A stretch of DNA of 64,000 bases from Mansonella perstans (GCA_037074765.1 JBAMDO010000068.1:1-64000), one strand, 5' to 3'. Shown: positions 1 through 13,490, counted from the first letter of the stretch. Made by a program: numbers and translations. The notes: a model not told the origin generated them from the letters alone.

Positions 1-2643
1 TCATACTGCCAGCATTTAGCCAGACTTCTCGTAAAAGTTTAAAAAGCCTGCTATAAAGGATAATATTAGAGGACATTATTTATACAATGTCATTAAAGAT
101 TTTATTCTAGTTTTTAATTTCTGACTTTCTGACTTTTCTATCACACAATATCACTATTTAATGTTTTAAAAATGATTGAAAATTTTCTACGTGCAATTTT
201 TTGGACTTATAATTATCGGTGAAATTTAACTTTAAAGCGTAAATAAATAAAAAAAAAAGGCTTTATATCAGAAGAGCAAAGAATAAGCTTTGTTTGATAC
301 GAAGAGATCAAAGTTAACAGCTGATCAGTAATAGATATCAGTATCATTATCCATTCATCTTCATTTGCACCACGTTAAATGTTCTATGTTCAATGAATTG
401 CATTGTCTGGCAGTGAATAAAGTTTTAAAAGAAGCAGAAGTCATTGTGCTAATTGTTTCATAGGAATTTGCTGTTCCTGAAATGGTCGATGATTTCATTA
501 AATTTTAGCCAAAAGAGATTGATGCACTTAATTTGCACTAAAATTCATCGTATTTTTCAAATGAAAGAAAGAGTAACTCATTAGATGTTCTACTATAGCT
601 TAAATGATAGTTTAGCTTAGAAATGATTTTTGTGCTTTTTCTTGCAAAATTTAATTATTTAGTTAGCAAAGAAAAGTTGTTAGTATTCATTGCACGATGC
701 AAAATGTACGGACAAGATTGATTCCTTTCTGTCCGAAAATTGAGAGTACATAGTTCATTTCGACAAGAGCGTAACGAATAAAAGTTCTTTAAAACAAGTT
801 AAATGAGAAAGCAATGTGCTTTGTAAACAATGAAAAAGTTAGTTGTTTAAGAGAACAGTATATTTCATTTAATAATTTTTACTTGAATTTATTACAATTT
901 TTCCTAGCCCATTCTTCAAAGATAAATTAATTTTAATAAGTTTGTTTTTTTTTTTTTTTTTTGTATTTATATAATATATAAATGATATCACCAGCAGTAC
1001 TAGTTACATCTTCAGGCTGTTGAAATGACAATTAGGTATATCGTTCTGAATGGATCGATCTTTCAATATTTTTTCATGTGAGGAAGAGTATGTGCAGTTA
1101 ATCATTTCATTATTCAAGTATTTACATTTATTACTGATGGGTATAGTGATCTAAATAGTTATCATATCTGATAGAATTTATGACGAGCTACATTTCACTC
1201 TAGCTGTTCACCATCAATATGTAATTTCATTCTTTTTATTAAAATGTCTTTTTTTTTTACTCTTTTCTTTGATAGAATATCAATCAAGCTGACATTTGTA
1301 TATTACATTATTATTTCTGCCAGTTACTCTCTGTAAAAAATATTCCAACGAGAATTTCTGTTTTCAAAAAATTGTAAACTTATTAAGAAAAGTAATAGCG
1401 AAAGAGATGGTTTGTATGCTATATCAAAATAGAGTTAAAAGATACTGACCGCAGATAATTGCATTATCATTCGTAATTTTCATACTGCAAATAAAAAATA
1501 TAACGAAGTGAGAGTAGAAGAGAGGCAGTTTCCATTAAGCTATAGTTTCTTCATCCCCTACGGCAATATGGCGTACACATGGAATGAAATTCCGCTCCTC
1601 CGGTTTCTTTCATCAACTCTGTCCATTTTAATGATTTTATTCTTTTTTTCTTCAAAATTTCTCAACATTCAATGCTCTTTCTTTCTTTTTGTGCTTAAAA
1701 AAAAATTTAAAAAAAAGTTAAATTAAAACACAAAGTTAAACAATAATTTTGGTGAAAAAGAATGGAAATTTTTGATAAACGTTTCATACATTGACATTTA
1801 GCATGAAAGAAATGAGCAAATTAAAAATATCGCCATTTATGGATCATTATTATTGCCATTATGTCAATGTGATTATACCATTAGTTTATATGTTTGTAGA
1901 TATTTCAACTATTATTATGTTTGTTTACTTAATGAGCTAATTTGAACTAACTAATGAGTGAACCAAAAATATTGCTACTGAAATTTGCATGGACGAAATA
2001 AGTAAATACCCCGCAAATAAGATACTGGACATTTCAAGTTCAAATCTAATGAAATTGTGACATCCCAGTAAATTCCTTCATCAAAGTACATAATTTGATC
2101 CTATTGTTGCTGTTAATAATTCAAACTTGTAACTGGAAATGGGTCAGGTGATATTAATTAATCATAATGTTATCGTATTCGTGAAATACACTTTTTAAGC
2201 AAAAGGAAGCATTTGAAATTTGAAATATTTTGATTAAATTTCATCGAAAAATTCGTTTGTGAATATATTAATAGATCAGTTACATTTCAAATGACAATAT
2301 TTCTTCCCTACAGAATAGATATATCATTCATTATGTGCGACGAGCATTTAACAATCCGATCAGTGTAAAGTTAAATTTAGTCATTAAGTGACTACTTGTT
2401 GTAAATTTAATTCAAAAGAGTTTTGATGTTTGGAAATGAAGCTTAAGATCTGCAAAATGGATTCCCAATATAATGAAACCGTACCTTATATTTCAAGTCC
2501 ACTACATCTTCAATTTCCATTCCTATAGTTCATTTATCCAACTTCTGTTCCATTTCCTTTCTAACAAATGTCAATGGAATGCAAGCATTTCTGTTTTTTA
2601 AAAAAATTCAAACTGTACGTGTTTAATGTAATTTATGTTTCAG
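1..2643. other. Noncoding or intronic DNA, left edge
   Basis: I see no convincing exon here on either strand. Because the exon at 2644 starts with a spliced acceptor, much of this stretch is probably an intron or upstream region of the alsin-like gene. It holds several poly-T runs (for example near 945-962) and AT-rich unique sequence. Confidence 0.5.
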
Positions 2644-2874
2644 TGTGTGTCACAATTTGCACCAGCCGGTGATAGCCATGTTTGGACTACAGACGATCTT
2701 CTTCCAGCATTCATATATGTGACAGTGCGTGCTCAGTTACAGCATTTAGGCGCCGAAATTCGTATTATCGAAAATTTTGGGCCAAAATTGGAAGGTAGTG
2801 GACAAAATGAACTAATTTTTACTACCCTTAGAGCTAGTTACGTTCAAATTTGTAACGATAAGAATTTACCCTGA
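2644..2874 (+). CDS. Alsin-like VPS9-domain protein, terminal exon only
   Basis: This is a terminal exon of 76 codons plus stop (TGA 2872-2874), entered through a clean acceptor (ttatgtttcag ending at 2643). The peptide contains WTTDDLLPAFIYVTVRAQ followed by LGAEIRIIENF and a C-terminal FTTLRASYVQIC. This matches the second half of a VPS9 domain, where an S/T-x-D-D-L-L-P-x-x-x-Y-V motif contacts Rab GTPases. The continuation R-x-x-x-x-x-LGAE and the FTTL.A.Y.QI ending are what I remember of alsin (ALS2), a Rab5 exchange factor on endosomes. The N-terminal exons, which should encode RCC1-like repeats, DH/PH and MORN repeats, are not visible upstream, so they lie left of the window or behind a long intron. 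Other VPS9 proteins (RIN, Rabex-5, ANKRD27) match less well. The family call is from memory, without a database search. Confidence 0.6.
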   Translation, partial: CVSQFAPAGDSHVWTTDDLLPAFIYVTVRAQLQHLGAEIRIIENFGPKLEGSGQNELIFTTLRASYVQICNDKNLP

Positions 2875-5622
2875 AGCATTGTCTTGAAATCTTAAATGCT
2901 TTCAGAAGAAACGAGAAGTTTTTTTAATAACATATTTATAACATTTGAGGGAGGCTGCTTAATTTCTGATTCAACTCCTTTCACTTAATCTTTTTTATTG
3001 TATCCTATTATTATTTGGCATTTTATAAAAATTTCAAATACTCATTTTAATTTTAAATGTTCTCATCATAAAGTTTTTGATATTATGATTCGATTTTTCT
3101 CCTTTATTACGATTATTTAATATACACATATTTTATAGAGCTTTATTGCCGTTAAGATTTGCGATTGGGAGGTATTGCTAATTTTTTTGATATTATTCTG
3201 TTACGACCTTCTTTATTCGAACATTTCAATTTATCGCAAAGATCATTTTGAATTTCCAGAAATGGAACTGTTGGCACTGCTGACAGGTGTTTTTTAATAA
3301 TGCAAATTGTTGTTGTTTGTTTGGGATAGTTGTCTTATTAAAATTTTAACTATAATATGAGCAAATATTCTAGTCATAAGTCGATTACCTAGATCAGAAG
3401 ATGAGATTTATATAAGCATAGCACACTCAGAAGTGGAATGGGATTTCACTATTCCCATCACTACAAACTGATATTTTTTCTTAGAGCTATTCGTCTCAGT
3501 TTGTCTGTCTAACATTCTCTATTTCAATTATTTGCCATATATAATATAATCTTTAAACTCCTTTTTGATATCAATTTTTCAATCTGGAAACTTTTATGTT
3601 AAAAGGGCATATATAATATAATCTTTAAACTCCTTTTTGATATCATTTTTCCAATCTGGAAACTTAAATGTTGAAAGGGTCTTATTTTAAAATGGCTGAA
3701 AGCTTTGGATTGTAAAAAGAAGAATTGCTTGCAGTAAGAAGCGATGACTTGTTTGTAGCTTGGAAAATTTTATTGTGAAAACCAACAACCATGAACAATG
3801 AGTGAGATCCTCGTTTTGTAATGAGTTTACTTATAAAAAATTGATCAATCAAATAAGTGTTCATAAAGTTAGACTGTTATATCATTCTTGTTTACATGTT
3901 GGTGGATAACAACAGATCATATGTTGGTTAATGCTTGCACAACGGCTTACCTGATGGCAATGGGTATTTACATATTATTACCAGGGACAGCTTGAATATC
4001 AGTAATAAACAAGAAAGTTTCAATTGCTGATTATGTGATCATATGTTGGGAAAAATACAGTGCTTTGGGATGAAGAAAATTACAAATTTACTGCACAATA
4101 GGAAATTGAAATCAAAATATTGCGTGATGATCTTGTTTTATAATTATAACACAAGATGATTTGGCTTTGGCCAAATAATTTGTAATACAATTATTTCGGC
4201 TTTTCCGAATACTATAAACACTATCAGTGAATGATACTTTTCAGTTTTGGCATCGTTTTACTGATTTATTAAGCGTATTTGTGAATTTATAAAGTCCAAT
4301 TACTATGTATTTGATGAATTACACGATCAGAATACATAAATGAATTCCCAGCTGCGAAGAAGTGCTTTAGCTGATGATATTCCCATTATCCATTGAACGA
4401 TTCACATATATAGTTTCTGAGGTCATGCTCAGTTCATCGTCTGATTATATTTTAGTATTATTTTATCAGTGAAATGAAAGTTATGACCAAATATACTCTG
4501 AAAATTCAGGAAAAATGTCGAATTCCTGATGTTTATTAGTACTGCGAGCAGATTGCATTACGCGATTTTTCGGCGCTATTACTCTTATTATGAATAAATA
4601 ACCGAGACTGATTGTCATATTTTGCAGACTTCTAAATTTGAATTGAATGGCAAAAATTAAACTGGGTAAATTGAAAATTAAAATGAAAGCAAACAGACAA
4701 TAAATGAAGAGTTAAGAGAATACACGGTGATTGATGGTTGTTAGATAGCAGTAGCGTCGATGGAGATAAAAACAACATAGATCACTACTCTTTGTAATGG
4801 TCTGTACAATTAGTTCACTACTGTATCAAGTAAAATTTCATTTACCAAATGGAGCTCTTTCTGGACATAACACTAAATTTACATGATTTTTAATTCTTTA
4901 CGCATCACTTTCCCTCTTCCCCCCATACAAGATTCTATAATAGATTTTACAACTTAAATTTTTTACATTGCCGAAAGTTATTTTGCTAGAATCTTTAGCT
5001 TAAAATACCTGATATACGTAATCAATTTAGCCTAGGATAGTTTGTCTGCATGCATTCTGTTGCATGCTTTGTGGAAACTTAGCATATTTCATTTTAGTCG
5101 AAGTATTATCTGCAATTTCAGTTGTTATCGGATAGGAGTTCGGTTTTTCTCATCAAAAATTTTTTGTAATTTAATGACGAATTCTTCATCGCCCATATGA
5201 TTTAAATTAACTTTTCGACTGTACTGTTTTCATATTTGCAACTTAATTTATTCAAATCCTGTCTGCACAAAGATCTGAAAATTCGCATTATTAATATCAA
5301 TTCAATAATTCAAAATTATCTGGAATAATGATCAGTACTGTTATCAAACAGTTTTCTCATTGTCATTTCATCGCGATTAAAATGGTGGAAAACAGCAGTT
5401 GATGTGTAGATCAGATGAGACCGATAGATGAATTTTGTGTATGATGCACGTGATTGTTCCCGATTTTCAGCACAGTGTCGTTGCCTGTCGTTACGGTTGG
5501 CAATGCTTGTTCGCCATCATTTTCTGGACAAAGCAATATTCAATTTTATTTCGTAGTCATTTCATAGTTCGTCACCGTTCATCGGCACAAAAACTATGAA
5601 AATTGAATTTACTGATTGAAAT
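2875..5622. other. Intergenic DNA
   Basis: This is the 3' flank of the alsin-like exon and gene-free AT-rich sequence. I see no exon-like frames with paired splice sites. A 72-base tandem duplication (3536-3679) is listed separately. Confidence 0.5.
3536..3679. repeat. Tandem duplication, 72-base unit, two copies
   Basis: Copy 1 starts at 3536 and copy 2 at 3608. Both begin catatataatataatcttta and continue through a shared ctcctttttgatatca segment to tctggaaac. They differ by a few substitutions, so the duplication is recent but not brand new. It lies in DNA with no gene call. Confidence 0.85.
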
Positions 5623-6361
5623 TTGTGTAATTCAAGAATTAATATACTCATTTTGGATGGTTTATGGTTGAATTCGCCGATCAGAGCCAATAAAAACGCC
5701 ACTTCACTACTTTTAATCACAGTTATGCTATATATCAATTTAACAGTCGTCCATTCTCAAGGACGACAAACAAATATTGATGATAACGACAATCTTTATA
5801 TTTTCATTGACGAAATTAGTGTCTATACATGTCGCAGAAGAATGCATTTTTTGAGCAGTAATAGTAATTGAGGAAGATTTGTCTTTGCCTCCTTTAATTC
5901 TGATCAAAGGGAGATTACGACTTTAGCACTCAAAAAGAGATTTAACATTATGCATTGCTTTTCATATTATTATTTGGAAAGTATTTGTAGTAAAAATGAG
6001 ATCAAGTTAATAGAGAATGATATTGTGAATGAGAAAGGTAATCGGATATACTTCATCAAAGCATCCGAAAGTTACTCTATACACTTCAAGAAATTTGTTG
6101 TTACAAAAGATATTGGATATTTGAGTGGTGAAGTCGGTGTAAAACATCAAATGCCCATTATTGAAGATTCTGCAGATTGATATTCAAATTTTAAGTTCAG
6201 ATTTTCGAAATCCTTCAGAAAGAAATTTTTCGGTGATAGATTATTATTTCCTGATTGATGCTTCAAGAATTCGTTTTGATTTCTCCTACACAATGATATC
6301 GGAAACTGGAATTAGCAAAGGCTGTGATAAACATAGTGCTGTTGTAGAGCGTGGTAATTGA
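5623..6361 (+). other. Cluster of weak open frames, possible gene remnant
   Basis: Three consecutive plus-strand frames overlap or abut: 5623-5871 (82 codons), 5950-6180 (76 codons) and 6161-6361 (66 codons). The first has a hydrophobic stretch (LLLITVMLYINLTVV) that could be a signal or membrane segment, followed by a DDNDN run. The second and third could be joined by a single frame change near 6165-6180. I do not recognise a family and found no pair of good splice sites that joins them cleanly. They could be a decayed gene, an unusual gene with tiny introns, or chance. Treat as unproven. Confidence 0.2.
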
Positions 6362-8797
6362 CAATACTGGCAAGATTATAATAATCATGGATTGTAAGGA
6401 ATCTCGTAGGCCTTAAGTTTAAAAGAAGTTCATTCGAAACTCCCATTTTGATAAGTTGGAGTACTGTGGGAGTGACAGCGAAATGTCATATAAGAAAAAT
6501 TCGGATTTCGGGTGGGATGTATAAAATCAAAAACTTTGGAGTTATTGCTTTTTTCTTGCTTCAAAGGCTAGTTAATCATTAGCATGAAATCAAAATATTC
6601 AATACAGTTTGCTAAATCCGGATTTCTCCTCGAAATTCAATTCCAATTTTTTTGAAGGGATAGTATTTCTCAATATATTCTCACAGGAATAATTCTTGTC
6701 AAATACATCTCAAGTTATAAAAATATAAGAATTGCCTGAACAGCATGATGTACGTATATACTGTGATGAGGAACTATGTTTATGGGAATATATATTTTTC
6801 CGGAAAGGAAAAACCTAGTACGGCTATTTCCTTGTATCGTCGATAATGCTACAAATAGATATTCGCACTGATTTACCAATTTCAAATATTCATATAATTT
6901 GAACCATAAAATTTTCTTATTTTGAAATACCAAAAATCTAGATGTTCCAGTCGTTATTGCGATATTTACGGACTTACCGCTAAACTGGAAACGGATTTGA
7001 ATTAAAGGCCATTTCTTTCTGCCCGAACATCTGGATTTTTTTTTTTTTTTGAAGTAATTCGTAGCACCGAGAAAAAACTTGCGCCAGTTTGTGATCGAAT
7101 TGTATTTTTATTTACGAGTATTTACGACTTGCCCGGTAGACGTGAATGAGAAGCACGATTCAACAAAAGGTTCAGGGAATGGGCGGTGATATGCTTTAAA
7201 AAGTTAATTAACGTCAAGCTTTATGAGAACGGAAACGTGTAACTTTTGCAGACTGATAGCTTTATAACCGGTTTTATTATAGTTAATATAATCAATTTCT
7301 CAGCTGTAGTGAAATATCCGGTAAATGAAACGATAATTTACTTTGATTAAATTGACTGAGTACGAAAATGAGACACAGTATTTCTTATTTGTTCATGGTA
7401 GGTTGCTGAGAAATCCCAAATTTTTACAGTTAGACCAGCAAGGTATTGAAGATTCTTTTCGGTATAATAAAATAGAAACTAATTCAGATTCAAGTACATA
7501 ATCGCAGATTCATTCCAATATTATCTTTAAATAAATCAAAAATTTCCTGAAAACTTCATTGGTTGTGTATTTTTAAAATGAGAGTCCTGTTTTCGGAATT
7601 TCTAAATGAAAGACATTTCAGTGAGGTTGATTTCAAATATTTCTGAACCTAATCAGTGCTGAACAACCAGCAATCAAGCAAGAAAATTGGTTCGCGAGAT
7701 CAGCTGATCTAAATAAAGTTTTCTTGCGGTTTTCTTGCTTGTTTTGTTGTAAATCGATAGTTATCGTCTTTTGCTTAATTTCTATGCGATTAATGATTTA
7801 TTGCTACGTTGTTTTTGTCTCCTCATTGATTATAACAACTAGACAGATAAAAGATTTCCATTGTTCAACTTGTGTGTTACGATTACTCGCTGGACTATGA
7901 CATGGTCAGGCCAAGAAACCAAACAAACCGTAGATACCATCTTTTGTTAATATTTACAGTGATTGCTCTATAAATGTTCAACTTATTTTCAGTGTTTCAG
8001 TTTTATACAAAACTTTCTTTCTACAAAATGAGCTCACATTTCAAAAATTCTGAAACAACCCATAAATCCTTCAACTTTTGGTAGCTTTTGTTCAATATGA
8101 AAAAACTTTTCGTGTCGCCAAAATAATGTTCAAAAAAATTTGAATGAAAAGTGCTGAAAATTTCAGTGCCGATGTTGTTGCGATGATCGTAGCGCTCCGT
8201 GCCATGGTGTATTAGTTTCGTGCCATGGTGTATTAGGTCTCTTATACTGCAGTAAAGACAAGTGCAAGAATAATTGGGCGCAACGATGTTTGCATCAAAC
8301 GCTGCTTTGATTTGCATCAAACATCAAACTGCATTCTATACAATTGAATTTAATTACTGTACAACGATATCATATTCAGATGTTGTTCATTTCCTGAAAG
8401 AAAACAATTGCCCGAATCAGAAAAGTGTTATATCAATACTGGAAATACAATAAGTTTTATATAAGCTGGAAATTTTCTGATAGATTTTACTTGAATATGA
8501 ATTTGAAATTTTTGAATTTATGAATTTGAAAGATTTAATATGTTTCGTATTGCGTATATATTCATTTCCTCTTCTTGGCCAGATCACTTAACCTTGATCA
8601 AATTTTTCTAATCTTCATACTGAAATTAAAACTTTTTTTCGTCCCATTATATTTCCCCCATTATGATCGAGTTGTTTTTCAAGATCAGGTCATGATATGT
8701 CAAATTCACAGTCAACATTCTTCAAAATTTTGTATATCATGTTATAGAATATGTGTAATTATTGTATTACAAGTTTTCTTCAAACTGTTCGAATTTA
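6362..8797. other. Intergenic DNA
   Basis: No supported gene. A minus-strand open frame of 99 codons at 8021-8320 includes a small internal duplication (8198-8236), but it has no recognisable domain and no splice context, so I do not call it. Confidence 0.45.
8198..8236. repeat. Short tandem duplication, 21-base period
   Basis: The string cgtgccatggtgtattag occurs at 8198-8215 and again at 8219-8236. On the minus strand it would encode LIHHGT twice in the open frame 8021-8320. Confidence 0.85.
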
Positions 8798-8804
8798 TTT
8801 TCAG

Positions 8805-8916
8805 GCGATTTTCGCCTCATCCATTGGGCACTGTTATCACTGAAATCAGTGATATTGCCCAAAGTATACCCGAAAGATGGGTAGCAAAAATGCCTCAAAA
8901 ACTGACCTATTTATAG
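8805..8916 (+). CDS. Orphan candidate last exon, unrecognised protein
   Basis: A good acceptor (gaatttattttcag) ends at about 8804 and is followed by 36 codons and a TAG stop at 8914-8916. The peptide includes HPLGTVITEISDIAQSIPE and ends WVAKMPQKLTYL. Its composition is clearly less AT-driven than neighbouring frames and looks coding. I do not recognise the family and could not find matching upstream exons. The coding-like frames at 5.6-6.4 kb are a possible but unproven 5' part. Confidence 0.35.
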
Positions 8917-11781
8917 TTATTGTATAATCTTCTGGAATGATAAGCTGTGTTGTCATGGCTTATGTCAGTCTTTGATTCTTTAAATTTAAATTCAACAAAG
9001 TTTCCCCATTTACTTTCATTAACGGACGGATCAATCCTAAATATTTCCAATTCATTATTTGGCAATACGACTACTTCGAGTGTTGCGTATTAAAACAATG
9101 TATATTCGATACAATTAGTTAATCAACTCGATGATGCTGGATTCTCTGTATATAAATCCCGTTCTGTATCGCTTTCCATATAGAAAGAGCTCACGTTACC
9201 AATTATCAAATCACCCGATTTAATCACCTTTGTCGATAATGGACTCTGAAAATTTACATTGACTAGCGATGTACCTCTGTAAAGTTTTTTTCTGTATCGA
9301 AAAGAGATTGCTCTTTGGAAAGAAAAGGCGAATGCTCACTTTTAAAGATTTTAGATGAATCTATGCTTTAATCAGTATGATTGACTTATTTTTATTGCAG
9401 TCATTGCTTTGTTATTTTGATTCACTTAAACACTTCATGCTGTGCAATATATGTGAAAAACTTTTTTTATTTACCTTCGGTATTCTCTAGTTGTTTTTAT
9501 TACTAGAAAGAGAAGGATAAAACTATTTAAATTACAATTTTGAGCATCCTGCGAGTTGTTTGATGAAAAATAGATATTTCATATCTGCATTAAAGCTATT
9601 CTGTTGTTGTTTTGATAATATTAATGCGTAATGATTCATTCATAAGAACGTCATTCTATAGCATGAAGGATTCGCTCTGAAGAATTATTTTTTCCATTTC
9701 CACAATTTTTATAACAGTTCTAATTAATATTATCATTAGAGCTAATTATAGTTTGAAAAAAACATCAATTTATGTTCAGCTTAGCACATCGTTTGATATA
9801 TCTCGCATCTATTTTGGAATCACTGGTCGTACTATCTGTGTTTCAGTTTCACGTAAAAATATTTAACTTAATTGAAATTTTCTAATCTCTAGATTTTCTT
9901 TTGCCTTCAAGCTAAAGTCATTGCCCACGAAACATGTGCGTACTTTTATGTATATGTGTGCATGTGTTTAAGTGTAGTGTGTGACAACCGAAATAGAAAC
10001 CCAAAATAGGATATAATTTCATTTGTAAGCAGAACTCCTAAAATAACACAAAATGATTTCTTATGGTAAGATAATTAACAAAACTTAGAACAACTCTGCA
10101 CAATGAATGGATTTTGTTGAATCATAAAGAGTAGTAACCCGGCGTAACTCATAACTTCAAAAGATAGAATTATTTTTATAGATCGTTTACTTATTTGGGA
10201 AACAATTTTAATCATTTTAACTGAAGATCGGTCATTTTCATCTTCAGAAACTAAGGCAAGTTCGCCCCTTTCTTATGTTTTACAATTTTTCAAAGTAAGC
10301 GAAGAATGTCTGTAATATCCCTTCGAAATGGATTGAATATATGATGGGATTCTATCTAACTTCACAACTTTCTCCATAAATGACATTTTGAGAAAATTGG
10401 AAATGTTCGTATTTACTGAAAAAACGAAAAAGTAGAGAAGTTATCACTATTTCACTCTTTAGCGATGAAATAGCTAATGTCTATTTTCTTGCATCTAATT
10501 TCATCCATCAGAAGTCCAGTAGGACAATTCATCATCCTTTCATTGATAATGAATTACTAATTAGCTCGCCAAAAGATCATTCCCAAACAATCTGTGCATT
10601 AAATTATTAAGAAAGACTTGCGATCAAATAGAACAAGAAATCACTTTTTTATAAGGGATGAAGTAACGTCCAATTATTGCATTAGCTGTAAGTTATTCAA
10701 CAAATTGGTTACATTTTGCAATTACATCGAAACTATGCATCAATTGAAAAATTATGGACGAATAATGTTAAGCTAGACATAAAATACACGATAATATTAA
10801 GCAAATTTCTAATTTTCTGTAATTCTGTAAATTTCAGTAAAAATATCCAAAAAAGCCAAAATTGTACAGTAAGGACAGATGTAAAGTTAGAAAATTAGAA
10901 TATGATATGGAAGATTGAAAAACTCCTGAATCTCGAATTAAATCTTGAATCTCGAATTAATACATAAGAATAGAGAATAATTTGTAGGATTTTACAAAAA
11001 AACAACATCAGATCCAATATGCTACGAGAAAGAATTATTTTCAGAATTCTTGCAGACACCAATTAGCATTATTAATAAGTGCGCAAGTAATAAAAAAGCA
11101 TAAAGAATTTATTTTAATGCACAAGGCTGTAATCTCGCCCACAATTTTTATAGCAATAATAAAAATATTAATAAAAAAAAAAAAAAAAAACAATAATAAA
11201 ACAGCTTACTGGTACATCAAATGAGGATGAAAAAAAAACACTAACCATGTATGAAATAATCAAATATTTACAGATAATACATAAAAAATTTCAGTGAAGT
11301 TAATCAATGTAATAATTACAGTAAGAATTCAGATACAAATGCAATTACCAATATATTATAGCAAGAGATATTGCTATGTTTCAATTTGGAATTCTAAAAT
11401 GTATGACTGGAGTAATAAAGAATGGATTATTTATAAATGTTCACTTTTAAATTAAACAGATGAATAGCATTTTCCCCCATTTTTGAAGGTAAACTAAGTT
11501 CTTACATCATTCTAAAGACACCTGCTTGGATTCAATGAACCATTTTTTTATTTGTTAGTCATTCATTTTATTTTCCTTTCTAAAAAATGGAAAAACACTT
11601 TGCGATCTTGGTAACAACAACATGAGTCAGCCCTAGACACTTCCGCTTTTTCTTCATACAAATTCCAGTCAAAAAATATTTTTTAATTTAACACGACAAT
11701 TTTAAACGCACAATGATACAAAATTCATCATATACTATTAATAAACTGCAATCATAAAAAATTATCAGTTGAAAATTCAAA
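8917..11781. other. Intergenic DNA
   Basis: No supported gene. The region contains a poly-A tract near 11174-11190 and a small tandem duplication near 10923-10957 (cttgaatctcgaatta repeated). The end nearest 11782 is the 3' flank of the DNAJC17-type gene, and AATAAA-type strings on the minus strand occur near 11545-11570. Confidence 0.5.
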
Positions 11782-13484
11782 TCAGAGATCATCAAACTTG
11801 CTTTTTCCGTCATCAGCTTTCCGCTTTGACCCAGCTGTCATCGTCGCTAAAACTTCAGCTTCAAAATCAGCGAATTCAATTGATGTCATTGGTCGTTCTA
11901 TAATTTAAATACTTCATGATCGTTTGGTCAATTATCCATTTATTCAAGGAAAAAATATAAGCAAATCTAATATATATAGATAGATAGATAGAGAGATAGA
12001 GAGATCTAATATAGATTTGTTTAAGTGACAAAAAGTTTTCAGTCGAAATTTAAAACGAAAGAAATAAACAAATTTCACCTAACGGTTTAGTTGGCTGTGC
12101 TTCGAAAGCCGGATTTCTCATCGTTGAAGGTGGTTTTAGTAAACAGGTCAGAGTAATCGGAGCATCTGGCTTCCCAATTTCCTTTTCAATTCCATCCTGA
12201 AAATAAGGGTGATGTGCGAAATTTGTGAAACTAAACAAAAATTTCTGTTATACCAATTAATAATCTTTGTTAGAAAGAAAAGATTAGACAAACATGTTCA
12301 GTCACAATACTTACTACATCCAATAATTCGTCAAATTCCAAAATTGCCATGCCTTTACTGCTTGAAACAATTACATCGGAAATATGCCCATACTGAAATA
12401 GAGTGAAATATGGCTTACTCAGCGACAAAGTAATAATTAGTTAATCGTATTTGAAGCAACTTCTCGGAATGCAAAAAAAACAATTTTCTTCTTTTACAGC
12501 TAAAAATGCCAAGCTAAACAGTTTTTAAAAAATAGTGCACCTTAGCGAATAATTTCCTCAAATCATCTTTATCATAATGACATTGATCATTTTTCCGCTT
12601 CCATTTTAATTTGTAACGAGCTAAAGGTCCTGAAAATACAAATAGATTTCTCGGGAAATTTGATTTCGTTTAATAAAACATTTAATTTGAATAAAACCTA
12701 AAATCTACAAGGTTTTAAAAAGTTATGCTTACTACTATCTTGTTCTTCCAAAGTCGCATTTCTATGAATTTCTCGTTCGATATTCTGCCGTTCACGCTGC
12801 AGTAGTTTGGAACCTTCCATTCGTAGACGCTGAATCTGAAATTTTTCTTCCTTTAAAAAAAAATAAGGAAACAACTCATAAGGAAATGATTGATACTTTT
12901 CTGAGAATTCCAAAAATGACACAGAATGAAGCCATACTAAATTATTCGTCAAATTAGCAAAAATGATATAAGTCTTAAGATACCTCTTTTTCAAGCTCCT
13001 TTTTCGCTTTTTCTTCATCTTGCTGAGCGCTTGATACATTTGCCTCTCGCCTTTCAAGTTCCTCACGTAATTTCCGTCGTTTCTCACCTTCATTCTTTTG
13101 TCTTCTCTGTGCATAAATTATACGCGCTTTTCTAGCAGCCAATACTTGGTCATAAGCAGCTCGAGCCGTTGCATCCGATAACAACTCAAACGCTTTACTT
13201 ATCTTCAGGAACATTTCCTGTGCTAAAATTAATAAGCAAAATTTTTTATTAAGCAAAGTGTCAAAAAAAGAACAAAACAATACTAAAAAACAGCTTTCTC
13301 TATAGAATTCTCTTGAATGAACGAAATAGCTAAGGATACCTGCTTCCTTACGATCAGGGTTTTTGTCGGGATGCCATTTCAAGGCAGCTTTCCTGAATGC
13401 TTTTACAATTTGCGTATCTGCACACTCCGGTTTCAAATCTAATAATTCGTACGGATCGAAATCAATCAAGGAATCAGCAGCCAT
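11782..13484 (-). CDS. DNAJC17: DNAJC17-type J-domain plus RRM protein
   Basis: Seven exons (minus): 13484-13340, 13222-12984, 12850-12733, 12629-12541, 12392-12315, 12196-12079 and 11897-11782. Phases agree and give 300 residues, the size of this family. The N-terminal J domain (about residues 10-80) has YELLDL, the catalytic HPD in ALKWHPDKNPDR, and the FELLSDATARAAYDQVL helix. A charged coiled coil (about 80-165) includes the IQRLRMEGSKLL segment. A degenerate RRM follows, built from ARYKLKWKR, DLRKLFAKYGHISD and SKGMAILEF. The C-terminus has SIEFADFEAEVLATM and a basic tail. The family is a nuclear HSP70 co-chaperone linked to spliceosome function, and it is essential in several animals. 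The start is the first ATG, 9 bases after an acceptor. Intron 1 is in-frame and stop-free (see findings). Confidence 0.95.
11972..12006. repeat. Microsatellite in intron 6 of the DNAJC17-type gene
   Basis: A short GATA/GAGA-type tandem repeat (tatagatagatagatagag and further gagata units), inside the intron between exons 6 and 7. Confidence 0.85.
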
Positions 13485-13490
13485 ATTGTA

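Noticed and set aside
8021..8320. 99-codon minus-strand frame with a duplicated LIHHGT peptide
   Set aside because: The repeat comes from a 21-base tandem duplication, and there is no domain or splice context.
12698..13114. 138-codon minus-strand frame crossing intron 2 of the DNAJC17-type gene
   Set aside because: Its first half is a different frame of exon 2. Only the last part (exon 3) is the true frame.
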